From assembly GCA_009885845.1 (NCBI GenBank), contig VFJW01000037.1, positions 1 to 64,000 of the forward strand: a DNA stretch of 64,000 nt, written 5' to 3'. Made by a program: the position numbers and the translations under genes. This document shows, in pieces, positions 15,816 to 25,237 of the stretch. The stretch is from Geobacter sp. (GTDB lineage Bacteria; Desulfobacterota; Desulfuromonadia; Geobacterales; Pseudopelobacteraceae). Under the pieces are notes generated by a model. It saw only the letters and a program-made list of their open reading frames with translations. It was not told the DNA's origin and did no database searches. Position 1 is the stretch's first letter. Every line of letters begins with the position of its first letter.

Positions 15816-17099
15816 TCAATGTGCTGACCAAACCGGCTGAAAAAACAGCCCCTTCCCTTGTGATACCTTCACCTGTCCGGTTCCGTCGGCGCGCATTACG
15901 TACACCCCGTCGTTACCGCCCCGCTTTGAGCTGAAACAGATGAAGCGACTGTCGGCAGACCAGGAGGGATTTTCGTTATTGCCGTCCGTGGTAAGTTGAG
16001 AGTCTGAAGTGCCGTCCAGAGCAATGGAAAACAAGTTGAAACTTCCATTGACCATCCTCGAATATGCTATTTTGTCCCCCTTTGGAGACCAGCGCGGATT
16101 GACGTTATAACTGCCCGACGTTGTCAGTCGCCTGACATCGCCGCCATCGGCATTCATAACAAATATCTGCGGTTTTCCCAGACGATCAGATACAAAAGCG
16201 ATCTGCTTTCCATCCGGTGACCAGGCCGGGTAGAGATCGAGTGCCGGATTAATCGTCAAGCGGGTTGGATGTCTGCCATCCTTGTCCAGGGTATATATCT
16301 CGGCATCACCATCCTTGCTGAGCGCAAGAGCAATTTTATTTCCATCCGGCGACCAGGTGCCGGTGATATTAAGCCCGGTGCGATTGGAGAGAACGATTTC
16401 TGCCGTGCTGGAGAGGGATCGACGATACAGGTCCGGATTGCCTCGTTTGTATGACGTGAAAATTATCTCCCGGCCATCAGGAGAAAAATCGGGATTCAGA
16501 TTAATAGAACCGTTTTTTGTCAGAGGCAGCGGATTGTGGCCATCCCAATCCATTACATAAATTTCCTTATTCCCCGTCTGAGTTGATACGTAGGCAATCC
16601 TGGTAGTGAACACACCTTTTTCGCTGGTAATAGCTCGAAGTATTTCATCGGAAAACGAGTGGGTGAAACGACGAAGATCCTTTGCTGTGCCGAGATAGCG
16701 TTTTGCAATAATCAGTTTACGGTTAATAACATCAAAGAGTCGAAACTCGATAGTCAGCCGTTCTTCGGAAATGGTGTATTCACCCCGAACCAGCAGATCG
16801 AACCCGGCATTCTGCCACAGAACAAAATCGGCATCGGAAGGTGCTGCCTTTTTAGCGTTCGGCTGCGGTGGGAGGCTTTCTGCAGTAACAACACCGGACA
16901 TATTCATATCAAAGGCGATTACACCTGAGACCGGCTTGACAAATTCCAGATTTACCGGAGGGGAATCGAGGGAAAGCGGCGTCTCGACTGCCAGCTTCAG
17001 GAGACGGCTTCCGGGGGCGTTGACTTCGATATAGCCCGATTGGGCATTCAAAAGAGCCGGTGAAACAGTGAAAAACAGTAGTAACAGGAATATTTTCAT
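15816..17099 (-). CDS. tolB: TolB periplasmic beta-propeller protein
   Basis: A 427-residue protein with a Sec signal (LLLLFFTVSPALLNA). Its N-terminal alpha/beta domain is followed by a six-blade propeller whose blades repeat the motif WSPDGxxIAFxSxRxGxxxIYxM. TolB is the periplasmic partner of Pal in the Tol-Pal system. It starts 15 bases after the tolA stop and ends 130 bases before pal. Length and layout are normal for the family. Confidence 0.96.
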   Translation of the reverse strand: MKIFLLLLFFTVSPALLNAQSGYIEVNAPGSRLLKLAVETPLSLDSPPVNLEFVKPVSGVIAFDMNMSGVVTAESLPPQPNAKKAAPSDADFVLWQNAGFDLLVRGEYTISEERLTIEFRLFDVINRKLIIAKRYLGTAKDLRRFTHSFSDEILRAITSEKGVFTTRIAYVSTQTGNKEIYVMDWDGHNPLPLTKNGSINLNPDFSPDGREIIFTSYKRGNPDLYRRSLSSTAEIVLSNRTGLNITGTWSPDGNKIALALSKDGDAEIYTLDKDGRHPTRLTINPALDLYPAWSPDGKQIAFVSDRLGKPQIFVMNADGGDVRRLTTSGSYNVNPRWSPKGDKIAYSRMVNGSFNLFSIALDGTSDSQLTTDGNNENPSWSADSRFICFSSKRGGNDGVYVMRADGTGQVKVSQGKGLFFQPVWSAH

Positions 17100-17114
17100 T
17101 GTGAATCCAGCATG

Positions 17115-17879
17115 TTATCGTGAGGTCCCATTAGAGATGCCTTTTGGTTTAAATACAAAACCGTTTTCAAAAATGGATTGGTTAGGTGGTGCGGTAAACT
17201 TTTCACTTGCCAGATCAATAGCCCGCCTGACAGCGAGTTCGAATGCGGCATCACCGCTGCTGCGCTCGATCTTCATCCGTGAAAGCCGGCCATCCGCCGA
17301 AATAGTCAATATCACGGATACTTCCGGGTTTTTGGTAGTGTAACTACTCGTTATTTTCAAAGCATCTTCCAACCGTGATTTAATGTAATTTGCATAGTTA
17401 CTCCCTGCTTCGACGCCGGAAGCTGCTAACTTAGCAGTTTTTTGGCTGCTAACGGCCTTCATCTTGCTCCGCAGTTTTTCAAGAACAGATTCTTCATGCC
17501 GCGCTTCACTGTTCCGCTCTAACCGGGCCATGCGTTCTTCAAAAGCGGATTCAGTCTCGGCAGCTTCTTGGCGAGATGTCTTCGCAACAACTTTTGAAGC
17601 GGCTCCAGGGGGTGACGGGACCACCATCGCGGGCATCGGATCACGTGAAATCATTGCAGTTGCTTCGGGCGGTTTAAGTGAGGAACTGCCGGAACGAGGA
17701 TTAACCGTTGGCAAATTAACTACATCGACAAAATACGTTTCCTGAATTGTTATCTGTGGCGGGAGCAGTCGACCCCACCATACCAAAAATAAAAAAACCG
17801 CCAGGTGAATGACGGCTGAAGTGATAAAGCTGGCACAGGCAAAGGTACCAGTGTCTATTTTTGCAACTCGGGTGTTCAT
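17115..17879 (-). CDS. tolA: TolA-like protein with TonB C-terminal domain
   Basis: A 254-residue inner-membrane protein with one N-terminal membrane helix (AVIHLAVFLFLVWWG), a Pro-rich stretch, a short charged helix and a TonB/TolA C-terminal domain (EVSVILTISADGRLSRMKIERSSG ... DLASEKFTAPP). It couples the TolQR motor to the periplasmic partners. It lacks the very long Ala-rich helix of enteric TolA. Its ATG overlaps the tolR stop codon, showing translational coupling. Confidence 0.92.
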   Translation of the reverse strand: MNTRVAKIDTGTFACASFITSAVIHLAVFLFLVWWGRLLPPQITIQETYFVDVVNLPTVNPRSGSSSLKPPEATAMISRDPMPAMVVPSPPGAASKVVAKTSRQEAAETESAFEERMARLERNSEARHEESVLEKLRSKMKAVSSQKTAKLAASGVEAGSNYANYIKSRLEDALKITSSYTTKNPEVSVILTISADGRLSRMKIERSSGDAAFELAVRRAIDLASEKFTAPPNQSIFENGFVFKPKGISNGTSR

Positions 17880-18292
17880 TATTTTACCGCCGGTTCCGTT
17901 ACCATGCCGAGGCGCTCAATTCCGGCTCCCTTAATATCAGCCATGGTTCGTACAACCTCGCCATAAGGCACTCCGGCGTCTGCTTTCAAAAAAACCTCTT
18001 TTTTAGCTCTGGAGACAAACATGGCTGACAGGCGTTTGCGCAGGTCTGCGGCCGGGACCTCATCTTTGTCAATAAAGACTTTACCGCTTTTGTCGACGGA
18101 GACAACAACTGACTCCTCGACGGGAGTCATTGCTTTGGTATCAGCTTTCGGAAGATTGACCTGAACTCCCTGCTGCATCATTGGAGCGGTTACCATAAAA
18201 ATCACAAGCAGCACAAGCATGACATCCACGAGTGGAGTAACATTTATCTCTGCCATAATGGAGCGGTTGTTGTTTTGTCCTCCCATTGCCAT
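17879..18292 (-). CDS. tolR: TolR/ExbD biopolymer transport protein
   Basis: A 137-residue protein with one membrane helix and the signature MAEINVTPLVDVMLVLLVIFMVTAP, which includes the proton-path Asp of ExbD/TolR. The periplasmic part follows the usual length. It lies 3 bases after tolQ and overlaps tolA. Position in a complete tolQRAB-pal set supports TolR rather than ExbD. Confidence 0.95.
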   Translation of the reverse strand: MAMGGQNNNRSIMAEINVTPLVDVMLVLLVIFMVTAPMMQQGVQVNLPKADTKAMTPVEESVVVSVDKSGKVFIDKDEVPAADLRKRLSAMFVSRAKKEVFLKADAGVPYGEVVRTMADIKGAGIERLGMVTEPAVK

Positions 18293-18295
18293 GAT

Positions 18296-18967
18296 CTATT
18301 TCCCCGCAATATTACGCTGCACGATATTGAGAAACTCAGTTGAGAAGCTGTCCATTTCATTAATCAGCACGCGAATTTTATGCTGGAAGTGGTTGTAGGC
18401 CATGACAGCCGGAATAGCAGCCACCAGACCAATGGCGGTGGCTATCAGTGCTTCTGCAATGCCGGGGGCAACAACCGCCAGCGAGGCGGAACCGGTCTTT
18501 CCGATACCTTCAAAAGCGGTCATTATACCCCACACTGTTCCAAACAGACCGATGAACGGCGATGTAGAGCCGGTTGTGGCGAGAAATGTCAAGTATTTTT
18601 CCAGCCGGGTAATCTCGGAATTCGTTGCACGGCGGAGGGCACGGGAGACGTTTTCAACACCGCCAAGATCTGTACTAAGGGCACTTCCGTCACTCTTGCT
18701 GTCCGGTTCAACAACTTTTTTCAGTTCGCTGTACCCCTCATTGAATAGAACAGTCAGTGGCGAATTGGCAAATCGGTCCACCTGCGATGCAATAGCATCA
18801 AAGCGCTTGGACTTCCAGAAAAAGTCCATGAAGCGTTCTGAGTCTCTCTTTGCACGCTGCACCTGGAAAAATTTGAAGAGGATGATGGCCCAGGAAACAA
18901 CCGAAAATGAAAGCAATAACAGCAGAACAAGCTTAACAATAATGCCGGCACCGAGGATTATGGCCAC
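18296..18967 (-). CDS. tolQ: TolQ/ExbB proton channel protein
   Basis: A 223-residue membrane protein with three predicted helices. The family block is LEKYLTFLATTGSTSPFIGLFGTVWGIMTAFEGIG, followed by PGIAEALIATAIGLVAAIPAVMAYN. It forms the stator-like motor with TolR that drives TolA. The GTG start is preceded by GGAGG at about 10 bases. It is the first gene of the tol-pal operon. Confidence 0.95.
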   Translation of the reverse strand: MAIILGAGIIVKLVLLLLLSFSVVSWAIILFKFFQVQRAKRDSERFMDFFWKSKRFDAIASQVDRFANSPLTVLFNEGYSELKKVVEPDSKSDGSALSTDLGGVENVSRALRRATNSEITRLEKYLTFLATTGSTSPFIGLFGTVWGIMTAFEGIGKTGSASLAVVAPGIAEALIATAIGLVAAIPAVMAYNHFQHKIRVLINEMDSFSTEFLNIVQRNIAGK

Positions 18968-19065
18968 GGATGAATACCTCCAAAAAGTTAGAAACCAAAA
19001 AAAACTAGTACTTTCAAACCATCAAGTCAAGACAAAACAGACGGCGCGCATCGGTTCTTAATCTG

Positions 19066-20268
19066 TCAGGGCAGGTGAGTAATGATGTAGTCAAGAATTG
19101 TTCCGGCCAGTTGATCCTTGGACATCAACCCGCAGTCACTGCTGCTGCCGTCTCTGAAAAACAGCAACGCACGATTGGTATCTACATTGAAACCGGAATC
19201 AACCTGACTGACATCGTTGGCAACAATCATATCGAGATTCTTCTCTTTCAGCTTCTTTGACGCGTTTTCAACCAAAGCATCTGTCTCGGCGGCAAATCCG
19301 ACCAGAAACGGTCGCCGCTTTATCCCGGTATTGATTGCTCCGAGTTCGGCAAGAATGTCCGGATTTTTGACTAGTTCAATCGTAGTTGAATCCGCTTTTT
19401 TCTTGATCTTTGTACTGCTCCTCATCTTCGGGCGATAGTCAGCAACCGCAGCAGCCTTAATGATTACATCACAGCCATCAAGCCTTGTCATGACCTCATT
19501 CTGCATCTCAACCGCACTGGTAACGTTAACAACCCGTACTCCATCAGGCTTGGGCAGTGCTGTCGGACCGCTGATCAAAAGCACTTCTGCACCGCGCAGC
19601 TGCGCTGCCCGCGCCAGGGCATACCCCATCTTACCGGAGGAATAGTTGCTGATAAAGCGTACCGGATCGATCTCTTCACGGGTCGGACCAGCGGTGATCA
19701 TAATTTTACGACCAATCAGATCCCGGGGGCTCAGCGCTGACACGGCCGCTTCGAAGATGGCTTCCGGCGGTGCCAGCTTGCCCTTGCCTTCCCATCCACA
19801 GGCCAGACTGCCGCTGACCGGCGCAACGAACCGGCAGCCGAACCGGCGCAGTTTATCTTCATTCTCCTGATAGATCGGATTGGTATACATGTTGACATTC
19901 ATTGCCGGAGCAAACAACACCGGAGCTTTCGTTGCCATAACGGTAGTGGTGAGCATATCGTCAGCTATGCCTGCTGCAATTTTTCCAATACAGTTGGCCG
20001 TGGCCGGAGCAATGATGCAGAGATCGGCACGATCAGCCAAAGAAATATGGCCAATCTCGCGTTCGGCAATGAGATTGAAAAGTTCGGTATGTACCGGATT
20101 GCCTGAGAGGGTCTGGAAGGTGAGCGGTGTGACAAACTCCTGCGCGGCTCGCGTCATAATGACATGTACGTCCGCTCCTGCCTTGGAGAGAAGCCGCAAC
20201 AGTTCAATCGCCTTGTAAACCGCAATTCCGCCGCAGACTCCCAAAATTATTTTTTTATTTCTCAGCAT
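19066..20268 (-). CDS. coaBC: CoaBC, phosphopantothenoylcysteine decarboxylase/synthetase
   Basis: A bifunctional enzyme making 4'-phosphopantetheine in coenzyme A synthesis. The N-terminal half is the FMN-dependent decarboxylase (KKIILGVCGGIAVYKA, APATANCIGKIAAGIADDMLT, FAPAMNVNMY). The C-terminal half is the CTP-dependent synthetase (ITAGPTREEIDPVRFISNYSSGKMG, KAAAVADYRP, VANDV). I moved the start from 20334 to the ATG at 20268: AAGGGGTACGGCC lies directly upstream and MLRNKKIILGV is the normal N-terminus, giving 400 residues. It lies 13 bases after an MBL hydrolase gene. Confidence 0.96.
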   Translation of the reverse strand: MLRNKKIILGVCGGIAVYKAIELLRLLSKAGADVHVIMTRAAQEFVTPLTFQTLSGNPVHTELFNLIAEREIGHISLADRADLCIIAPATANCIGKIAAGIADDMLTTTVMATKAPVLFAPAMNVNMYTNPIYQENEDKLRRFGCRFVAPVSGSLACGWEGKGKLAPPEAIFEAAVSALSPRDLIGRKIMITAGPTREEIDPVRFISNYSSGKMGYALARAAQLRGAEVLLISGPTALPKPDGVRVVNVTSAVEMQNEVMTRLDGCDVIIKAAAVADYRPKMRSSTKIKKKADSTTIELVKNPDILAELGAINTGIKRRPFLVGFAAETDALVENASKKLKEKNLDMIVANDVSQVDSGFNVDTNRALLFFRDGSSSDCGLMSKDQLAGTILDYIITHLP

Positions 20269-20281
20269 GGCCGTACCCCTT

Positions 20282-20905
20282 TTAGAAATAGGGATTACAT
20301 TTTTTTTCATGCCCGATGGTGGTAAGCGGGCCATGTCCAGGATAGGCGGTCACATCATCCGGAAGAGTAAACAGCTTGGTCCGAATTGAGTCCAGCAACT
20401 GTTGGTGCGACCCGCCCGGCAGGTCTGTACGTCCGATGGAATCGGCGAACAGTGTATCCCCGGTTATAACCTTATTCTCGCTTTTTATGTACAGGCAACA
20501 ACCACCCTGCGTGTGTCCCGGTGTGTGCAGCACTTCAACGATATAATCACCGAAAGGTATCTCCATACCATCGTACAGAAATTCATCCGGTTCCGGTGAA
20601 TTTTCTCCGACCATGCCGTACATGCCGGCAACTTCAGCTACTTTACCAAGCAAGTACGCGTCGGACTGGTGTATAAGAAGACGTGCGCCAAAGGATGCTG
20701 CCGCCCGGCGGTTACCGCCGATATGATCAAAGTGACCGTGGGTATTAATGATGGTGCGGATTTTCAGCCCCTGCTTACGGACCTCCCGTTCTATCAATTC
20801 TACATCGCCGCCCGGGTCTACAACAATCCCGTCGAGACTTCTTTCACATCCAAGTACAAAACAGTTGACCGAAAGCGGCCCAACTGCTATTTCCTCAAAA
20901 ATCAT
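20282..20905 (-). CDS. MBL-fold metallo-hydrolase (glyoxalase II-like)
   Basis: A 207-residue protein with the metal-binding THGHFDHIGG motif, the later His in LHTPGHTQGG, the Asp in TGDTLF and a final His in YPGHGP, all as in glyoxalase II-like hydrolases. The substrate cannot be given; thioesters, persulfides or nucleotide-like compounds are possible in this family. The ATG at 20905 follows AGGAGATATCTCT and begins MIFEEIAVGP, so the first nine codons of the track ORF are not needed. It probably shares a transcript with coaBC. Confidence 0.88.
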   Translation of the reverse strand: MIFEEIAVGPLSVNCFVLGCERSLDGIVVDPGGDVELIEREVRKQGLKIRTIINTHGHFDHIGGNRRAAASFGARLLIHQSDAYLLGKVAEVAGMYGMVGENSPEPDEFLYDGMEIPFGDYIVEVLHTPGHTQGGCCLYIKSENKVITGDTLFADSIGRTDLPGGSHQQLLDSIRTKLFTLPDDVTAYPGHGPLTTIGHEKKCNPYF

Positions 20906-20981
20906 AGAGATATCTCCTGTTATTGACTTCAATTCCGAAACTGCTACAATGGCCTGATAGATATTCAGGGAGGAAATACCT

Positions 20982-21170
20982 GTGAATAAAAAAGTGATGG
21001 TAGATCAGGATAATTGTATCAGTTGCGGTCTTTGTGTTTCAACCTGTCCCACCGTATTCCGCTTTAACAGTTCCGGAAAATCCGAAGTGTATAATCCTTC
21101 CGGTGCATCAGAAAGTGATATACAACAGGCAATTGACGGTTGTCCCGTTCAGTGCATCAGCTGGCAATAA
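20982..21170 (+). CDS. small [4Fe-4S] ferredoxin
   Basis: A 62-residue ferredoxin with one cluster: CISCGLCVSTCP near the start and the fourth partner Cys in DGCPVQC near the end. It carries electrons in the cytosol. The GTG start is preceded by GGGAGGAAATACCT. It lies 26 bases before a rubredoxin gene on the same strand, so the two small electron carriers are probably co-expressed. Confidence 0.92.
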   Translation: MNKKVMVDQDNCISCGLCVSTCPTVFRFNSSGKSEVYNPSGASESDIQQAIDGCPVQCISWQ

Positions 21171-21196
21171 CACACCACACAGAAAAGGAGTAACAC

Positions 21197-21355
21197 ATGG
21201 AACGCTGGATCTGCACTATCTGTCAGTATGTTTACGACCCTGCCCTTGGCGATCCCGATCGAGGAATTGCGCCGGGCACATCTTTTGAGGCACTGCCGGA
21301 TGACTGGTGCTGTCCGTTATGCGGAGCAGGCAAAGATGTTTTCGAGATGGAGTAA
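21197..21355 (+). CDS. rubredoxin (missing from the ORF track)
   Basis: A 52-residue protein, too short for the supplied track. It begins [15 protein letters not shown] and has the two iron-binding pairs CTIC and CPLC with the usual spacing, plus the aromatic and Gly positions of rubredoxins ([18 protein letters not shown]). AAAAGGAG precedes the ATG. Rubredoxins carry single electrons, often to oxygen- or peroxide-reducing enzymes. It follows a ferredoxin gene and is followed by a terminator. Confidence 0.95.
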   Translation: MERWICTICQYVYDPALGDPDRGIAPGTSFEALPDDWCCPLCGAGKDVFEME

Positions 21356-21396
21356 TTAAACCACCACGTCACACCGCAAAAATTTGCTGATGCAGA

Positions 21397-21432
21397 CATG
21401 AAGCCTTCCAGACAGAAGGCTTCATGCTTTTC
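21397..21432 (+). terminator. terminator after ferredoxin-rubredoxin
   Basis: CATGAAGCCTTC and GAAGGCTTCATG form a perfect 12-bp stem with a 6-base loop, followed by CTTTTC. It separates the rubredoxin gene from the convergent aminotransferase gene and may work for both. Confidence 0.8.
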
Positions 21433-21444
21433 AGGCCGGTGCGT

Positions 21445-22518
21445 TCAGGCTAACTCAGGCATTATGGTGATAATAGCACAGAAAAGTTCGTCAAGATCGG
21501 TTCTGGTCATGTCCCCCATATGCGCAATTCTGAAAGTTTCCCCCTTTATTTTCCCGTAGCCGTCATCAAAAGCGAACCCGGCTTCACCAAGTTTCTTCTT
21601 GAGAACCGCCAGATCAATACTACGGCTGTTTTGGCTGCAAGTAAGGGTCTGCGAGCAGTAACGCAGTTCCGGAAAAAGTTCGAAGCCACGACCGGTGACC
21701 CATCCTCGAACGTAATCGGCAAGATCGGCGTGACGGGCCCAGCGTTTTTCCAATCCCTCGGCAAAGATTCTCTCCAACTGTGTATCCATGGCATAGATTA
21801 ATGATATGCAGGGTGTTGAAGGGGTGTTGTCCTTGTCGTCATTAGCGGCAAACTCCATAAAATCAAAGTAATATCCACGTCCTTCCATACCGGCGGCCCG
21901 ATGTAACGCTTTTTCGCTGGCGGTAAAAACCGTCAGTCCGGGAGGGAGGGCAAAGGCCTTCTGCACTCCGAAAATACAGCTGTCAATACCAAGATCATCG
22001 ACGGGAATCTTAAGTGCGCTCATCGATGAGACGGTATCTACAATAAACATTACTTCAGGGAATTTTCGCATTACTTCAGCTATCTCTTTTAAAGGTGACA
22101 TGACTCCGGTTGAGGTTTCGTTATGAATCATCGTCATGCTGTCGTATTTTCCGGTAGAAAGCGCCTGTTCTACCGCTTGGGGGGTAACCGGTTTACCCCA
22201 GTCAAAGCGGATTGCATCGGCCTGCTTACCGCAACGCAGAGTAACTTCATGCCACTTGTCAGAAAATGCACCGTTACAGAAATTGGCGCATCGCTTTCCG
22301 ACGAGGTTGCGAATTGCTCCTTCCATGACGCCAAAAGCGCTGGACGTTGCCAAAAACACCCGATCGTTCGTGAACATCAGTTTTTTCAGACCTGTGGTAA
22401 CGCGACCATGCAATTCGGCATATTCCTTCATGCGATGGCCGATCATTGGTGCACTCATCGCCGTTAAAACGGATTGGTGAACTTCAACAGGTCCGGGAAT
22501 GAACAGCTTTTTATGCAT
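21445..22518 (-). CDS. class V PLP aminotransferase (alanine-glyoxylate/serine-pyruvate type)
   Basis: The protein matches the small-subunit aminotransferase family: FIPGPVEV at the N-terminus, HNETSTGVMSP, VDTVSSMSAL with the PLP-binding Asp, and FGVQKAFALPPGL with the likely Schiff-base Lys. Members use alanine, serine or phosphoserine with glyoxylate or pyruvate; the substrate here is not defined. The track start at 22527 would be a TTG directly on the GGAG; the ATG at 22518 has GGAG 8 bases upstream and is better. It is convergent with the rubredoxin gene. Confidence 0.9.
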   Translation of the reverse strand: MHKKLFIPGPVEVHQSVLTAMSAPMIGHRMKEYAELHGRVTTGLKKLMFTNDRVFLATSSAFGVMEGAIRNLVGKRCANFCNGAFSDKWHEVTLRCGKQADAIRFDWGKPVTPQAVEQALSTGKYDSMTMIHNETSTGVMSPLKEIAEVMRKFPEVMFIVDTVSSMSALKIPVDDLGIDSCIFGVQKAFALPPGLTVFTASEKALHRAAGMEGRGYYFDFMEFAANDDKDNTPSTPCISLIYAMDTQLERIFAEGLEKRWARHADLADYVRGWVTGRGFELFPELRYCSQTLTCSQNSRSIDLAVLKKKLGEAGFAFDDGYGKIKGETFRIAHMGDMTRTDLDELFCAIITIMPELA

Positions 22519-22613
22519 GTGAGACAACTCCGCTAGTAGTGTGTATGACTTTACATGAATGAGTGGTTAAGCTATCAAATGAAATTTACAAAGTCAAGAT
22601 TGCGTAAAAGCGT

Positions 22614-22650
22614 AGAAAAAAACAGGGCGACAGAGATGCCTGTCGCCCTG
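22614..22650 (-). terminator. terminator of the cytochrome/FeS/NrfD operon
   Basis: On the minus strand CAGGGCGACAG, a 6-base loop and CTGTCGCCCTG (perfect 11-bp stem) are followed by TTTTTTTC. It lies 25 bases after the stop of the last NrfD gene and closes the six-gene respiratory transcript. Confidence 0.88.
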
Positions 22651-22674
22651 AGTGCAAAAAGCTGGAAGTTGCGG

Positions 22675-23970
22675 TCAGTGAGTAGATTCCTCTTTAAGAA
22701 AGGCAGGAATGAACATGTTGATGAAATAGAATAGCACGAACGGGGTTGCAATGACGGTGAGAGCACCGAAGAGCCCTTCTTTGAAGGTCTCAAGGTCATG
22801 CGGAATAATCGGCAGATGATAGTCCATGAAGCCTGAGAAGCTCAGAGAGAACGCCTGGCCGCCGATAACAACATTATAACGCATCATAAATACACCAAAC
22901 AGAACAAGCACGCAGGCGACGGTGGTACGCCGAACCGTACGCCCCGGCAGTGACATCATGATAAAGGGGAGTACATTACCGATGCCATACTGCAGAATGA
23001 ATATTTTGGTAAAGTCCCGCTCCATAATTACTTCACGGAGGATGTCCCATGATTTAACCTGGGTGTAGCCGCGGAAGATCAGGTCAAGTATTTCCAGTGT
23101 CATTGCGGCAATCATGAAATAGAGCAGGTAGTTGGAGGAGATCATCACCTCTGTATGTTTGGTTGCCTCCAGCTCTTCAGCATTCGGGGCGTCTGTGTCC
23201 GTCGCCCAGCGAGCCATTTTGCTTCTGGCCATATACTTACGGATTTCCTGAACGATTACATAGGTCAGGATACAGAGAGCAACTCCGGAAACTACTGCCG
23301 AACAGATGAAGATTACCGGCATAAGCGGAGTCATCCAGAGCGCATTGGCCTTGACTGACCCAAAAATGAACCCCGCATATCCGTGCAGGAAGCAGGCGAC
23401 GGGGATTCCTATTCCGGCCATGATTGTGCAGGCCTTGTGATCCTTTTCTACCGCCTCGGGGCTGATATCCCACGCGCCAAGAGTCATTGCCTGAAAGATC
23501 ATCATGCGTCCGTTGTCAATCATGCTGCGATTCTCCATCGCCATCAAACCCTGTGCCGTCTCGACGAAATATTTGCGGTACACCAGCCATATTTCGGTCG
23601 CAACAATCGCAGCGTACGTCAGAAAGACAATGCCGAAAGCCGAAATCGCGGAGGTAAAATGCGGCGTCATCAGGACATGGATACCTCGAAAAGGTTGCTG
23701 CAGATGCAGCATCAGGGGCATCATGGCTACCGGGAGCAGGGCGAACGAGAACACCAGGGAAAATCGGGCGATCTCCTTCAACTTTTCAATGCCAAAAACG
23801 TGGTAGAGAGATGAGAGTACAAAGGCACCGGCCACAAGACCGGTCATGAATGGATACATGACGATCTGGATCGACCAGTAGATGTACTCATTCGGCAATG
23901 TGAATAATTCCTTGATCGTCCATGCTTCGCCGTGAACTATCATAGCTTGTTGTGCGATTTGCTCTACCAT
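22675..23970 (-). CDS. NrfD/PsrC-type quinone-interacting membrane subunit (module B)
   Basis: A 431-residue integral membrane protein with about eight to ten hydrophobic helices and the NrfD-family start (EYIYWSIQIVMYPFMTGLVAGAFVLSSLYHVFG). NrfD subunits bind menaquinone/menaquinol and exchange electrons with an FeS partner. It begins 2 bases after the FeS gene and is the last gene of the module, as in Cbc-type menaquinol:cytochrome complexes of Geobacter. It is a paralogue by role and length of the gene at 25368-26660, though the two sequences clearly differ. Confidence 0.9.
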   Translation of the reverse strand: MVEQIAQQAMIVHGEAWTIKELFTLPNEYIYWSIQIVMYPFMTGLVAGAFVLSSLYHVFGIEKLKEIARFSLVFSFALLPVAMMPLMLHLQQPFRGIHVLMTPHFTSAISAFGIVFLTYAAIVATEIWLVYRKYFVETAQGLMAMENRSMIDNGRMMIFQAMTLGAWDISPEAVEKDHKACTIMAGIGIPVACFLHGYAGFIFGSVKANALWMTPLMPVIFICSAVVSGVALCILTYVIVQEIRKYMARSKMARWATDTDAPNAEELEATKHTEVMISSNYLLYFMIAAMTLEILDLIFRGYTQVKSWDILREVIMERDFTKIFILQYGIGNVLPFIMMSLPGRTVRRTTVACVLVLFGVFMMRYNVVIGGQAFSLSFSGFMDYHLPIIPHDLETFKEGLFGALTVIATPFVLFYFINMFIPAFLKEESTH

Positions 23971-23972
23971 GA

Positions 23973-24746
23973 CTAACGCACCTCCTGGGCAAGCCCGATA
24001 TAAAAGGCCTGGGGCTTGGTTCCGAATTCATCCTTCAATACACCGACCCGCTCATTCATGATGATCTTGGTGATTGGATCTTCCGGATCATGAATATTTC
24101 CCATTTTCCGGGCACCGAACGGGCAGGCATTGACACAGGCCGAATCCAGCCCCTTGCTGAGGCGGTGATAGCAGAAGGTACATTTGTCTACAACTTTGGC
24201 AATCGGGTGAAAAAAACGGGCTCCATATGGACATGCCATGATGCAATAGCCACAACCGATGCACCAGCTCCGGTCGACCAGAACAACCCCGTCGTCTGTT
24301 TTATAGGTAGCACCAACGGGGCAGACCTGCGTACAGGCCGGGGATGAACATTGATTGCACAGCTTGGGAACAAAAAATGCTTTCCCGACGTTTTTCGGAT
24401 CAATCTCCTTGAATTCACCACGTCCGAGATCGATGCGGGAATCTATGTATCCATAAAGCGCCGCTTTTGGACTGTCCACATACCGTTTGTCATCTTTCGT
24501 GTACACATATCGTTCTACCCAGGTACGCGAAACGTTGGCCTCGAACGGGATATCGTTTTCCGTCTTGCAAGCCTTGACGCAGAAGCCGCAGCCTACACAC
24601 TTGTTGGTATCAACCAGAAATGCCCACTGGATGTCCGGATTGGCGGCCAGCACCTTTTTCGGGTCGATCAGCGTCAAAGCTGAAACAGGCACAGAAGCAC
24701 CGGCTACAACCAGAATACATTTTTTCAGAAATTCTCGCCTCTCCAT
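23973..24746 (-). CDS. four-cluster ferredoxin-type FeS subunit (module B)
   Basis: A 257-residue protein with a Tat-like N-terminus (ERREFLKKC followed by a hydrophobic stretch), so it is probably exported folded to the periplasmic face. Cysteine groups for four [4Fe-4S] clusters are visible: CVGCGFCVKAC, CNQCSSPACTQVCPV, CIGCGYCIMACPYGAR and CTFC...CVNACPFGAR. It would link the NrfD subunit and the cytochrome. Its ATG overlaps the cytochrome stop (TAATG), so translation is coupled. Confidence 0.92.
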   Translation of the reverse strand: MERREFLKKCILVVAGASVPVSALTLIDPKKVLAANPDIQWAFLVDTNKCVGCGFCVKACKTENDIPFEANVSRTWVERYVYTKDDKRYVDSPKAALYGYIDSRIDLGRGEFKEIDPKNVGKAFFVPKLCNQCSSPACTQVCPVGATYKTDDGVVLVDRSWCIGCGYCIMACPYGARFFHPIAKVVDKCTFCYHRLSKGLDSACVNACPFGARKMGNIHDPEDPITKIIMNERVGVLKDEFGTKPQAFYIGLAQEVR

Positions 24747-25237
24747 TATTTCATTCCCTCCATACTGGGATTATGCGGATTGTGGCATTTAACGCATTCC
24801 ACACCGGTATTGTGTGTTTTAGGATTGATGCCCGGGATACGATGCCGCTCGCTTGTTGTATAGGGGAGGTTCGTGTGACAGCGCAGGCAAAGCTCACGAC
24901 TGCGGTCAATGGTCAGTTTCTCCGGATTTTCGGGATGGTTCATCACCGGGCCATGACAATCTTCACACGGTATTATTCCGTGAAGCTTTTCAGTACGAAC
25001 CTTGACAACGGCACCATGGCATGCGCTGCAGTATTCATGCATTCTCTCACGGCCTGAAGTTCCGTATTTTGCCGGTTGATTCTTCCATTCCATTTCGTTT
25101 GACTTTCGGTGGTACGAGTACATGAAACCCCTTTTCCCCGAACCAAAGTCGTTAGGAACATAGAAGAAGCGAAACAACAGTAACGCTGCTACACAAGCAA
25201 TGACCACGTACAGTGGTCGCCAGACATGACTTTTCAC
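24746..25237 (-). CDS. membrane-anchored tetraheme cytochrome c (module B)
   Basis: A 163-residue protein with one N-terminal membrane helix (PLYVVIACVAALLLFRFFY) and four haem motifs: CSACH, CEDCH, CLRCH and CVKCH. It is probably the electron outlet (or inlet) of the complex formed with the FeS and NrfD proteins encoded directly downstream. The same c-FeS-NrfD gene order is known from the Geobacter Cbc complexes (CbcSTU type); I infer the same role here. The upstream NrfD gene of module A ends 131 bases earlier. Confidence 0.9.
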   Translation of the reverse strand: MKSHVWRPLYVVIACVAALLLFRFFYVPNDFGSGKRGFMYSYHRKSNEMEWKNQPAKYGTSGRERMHEYCSACHGAVVKVRTEKLHGIIPCEDCHGPVMNHPENPEKLTIDRSRELCLRCHTNLPYTTSERHRIPGINPKTHNTGVECVKCHNPHNPSMEGMK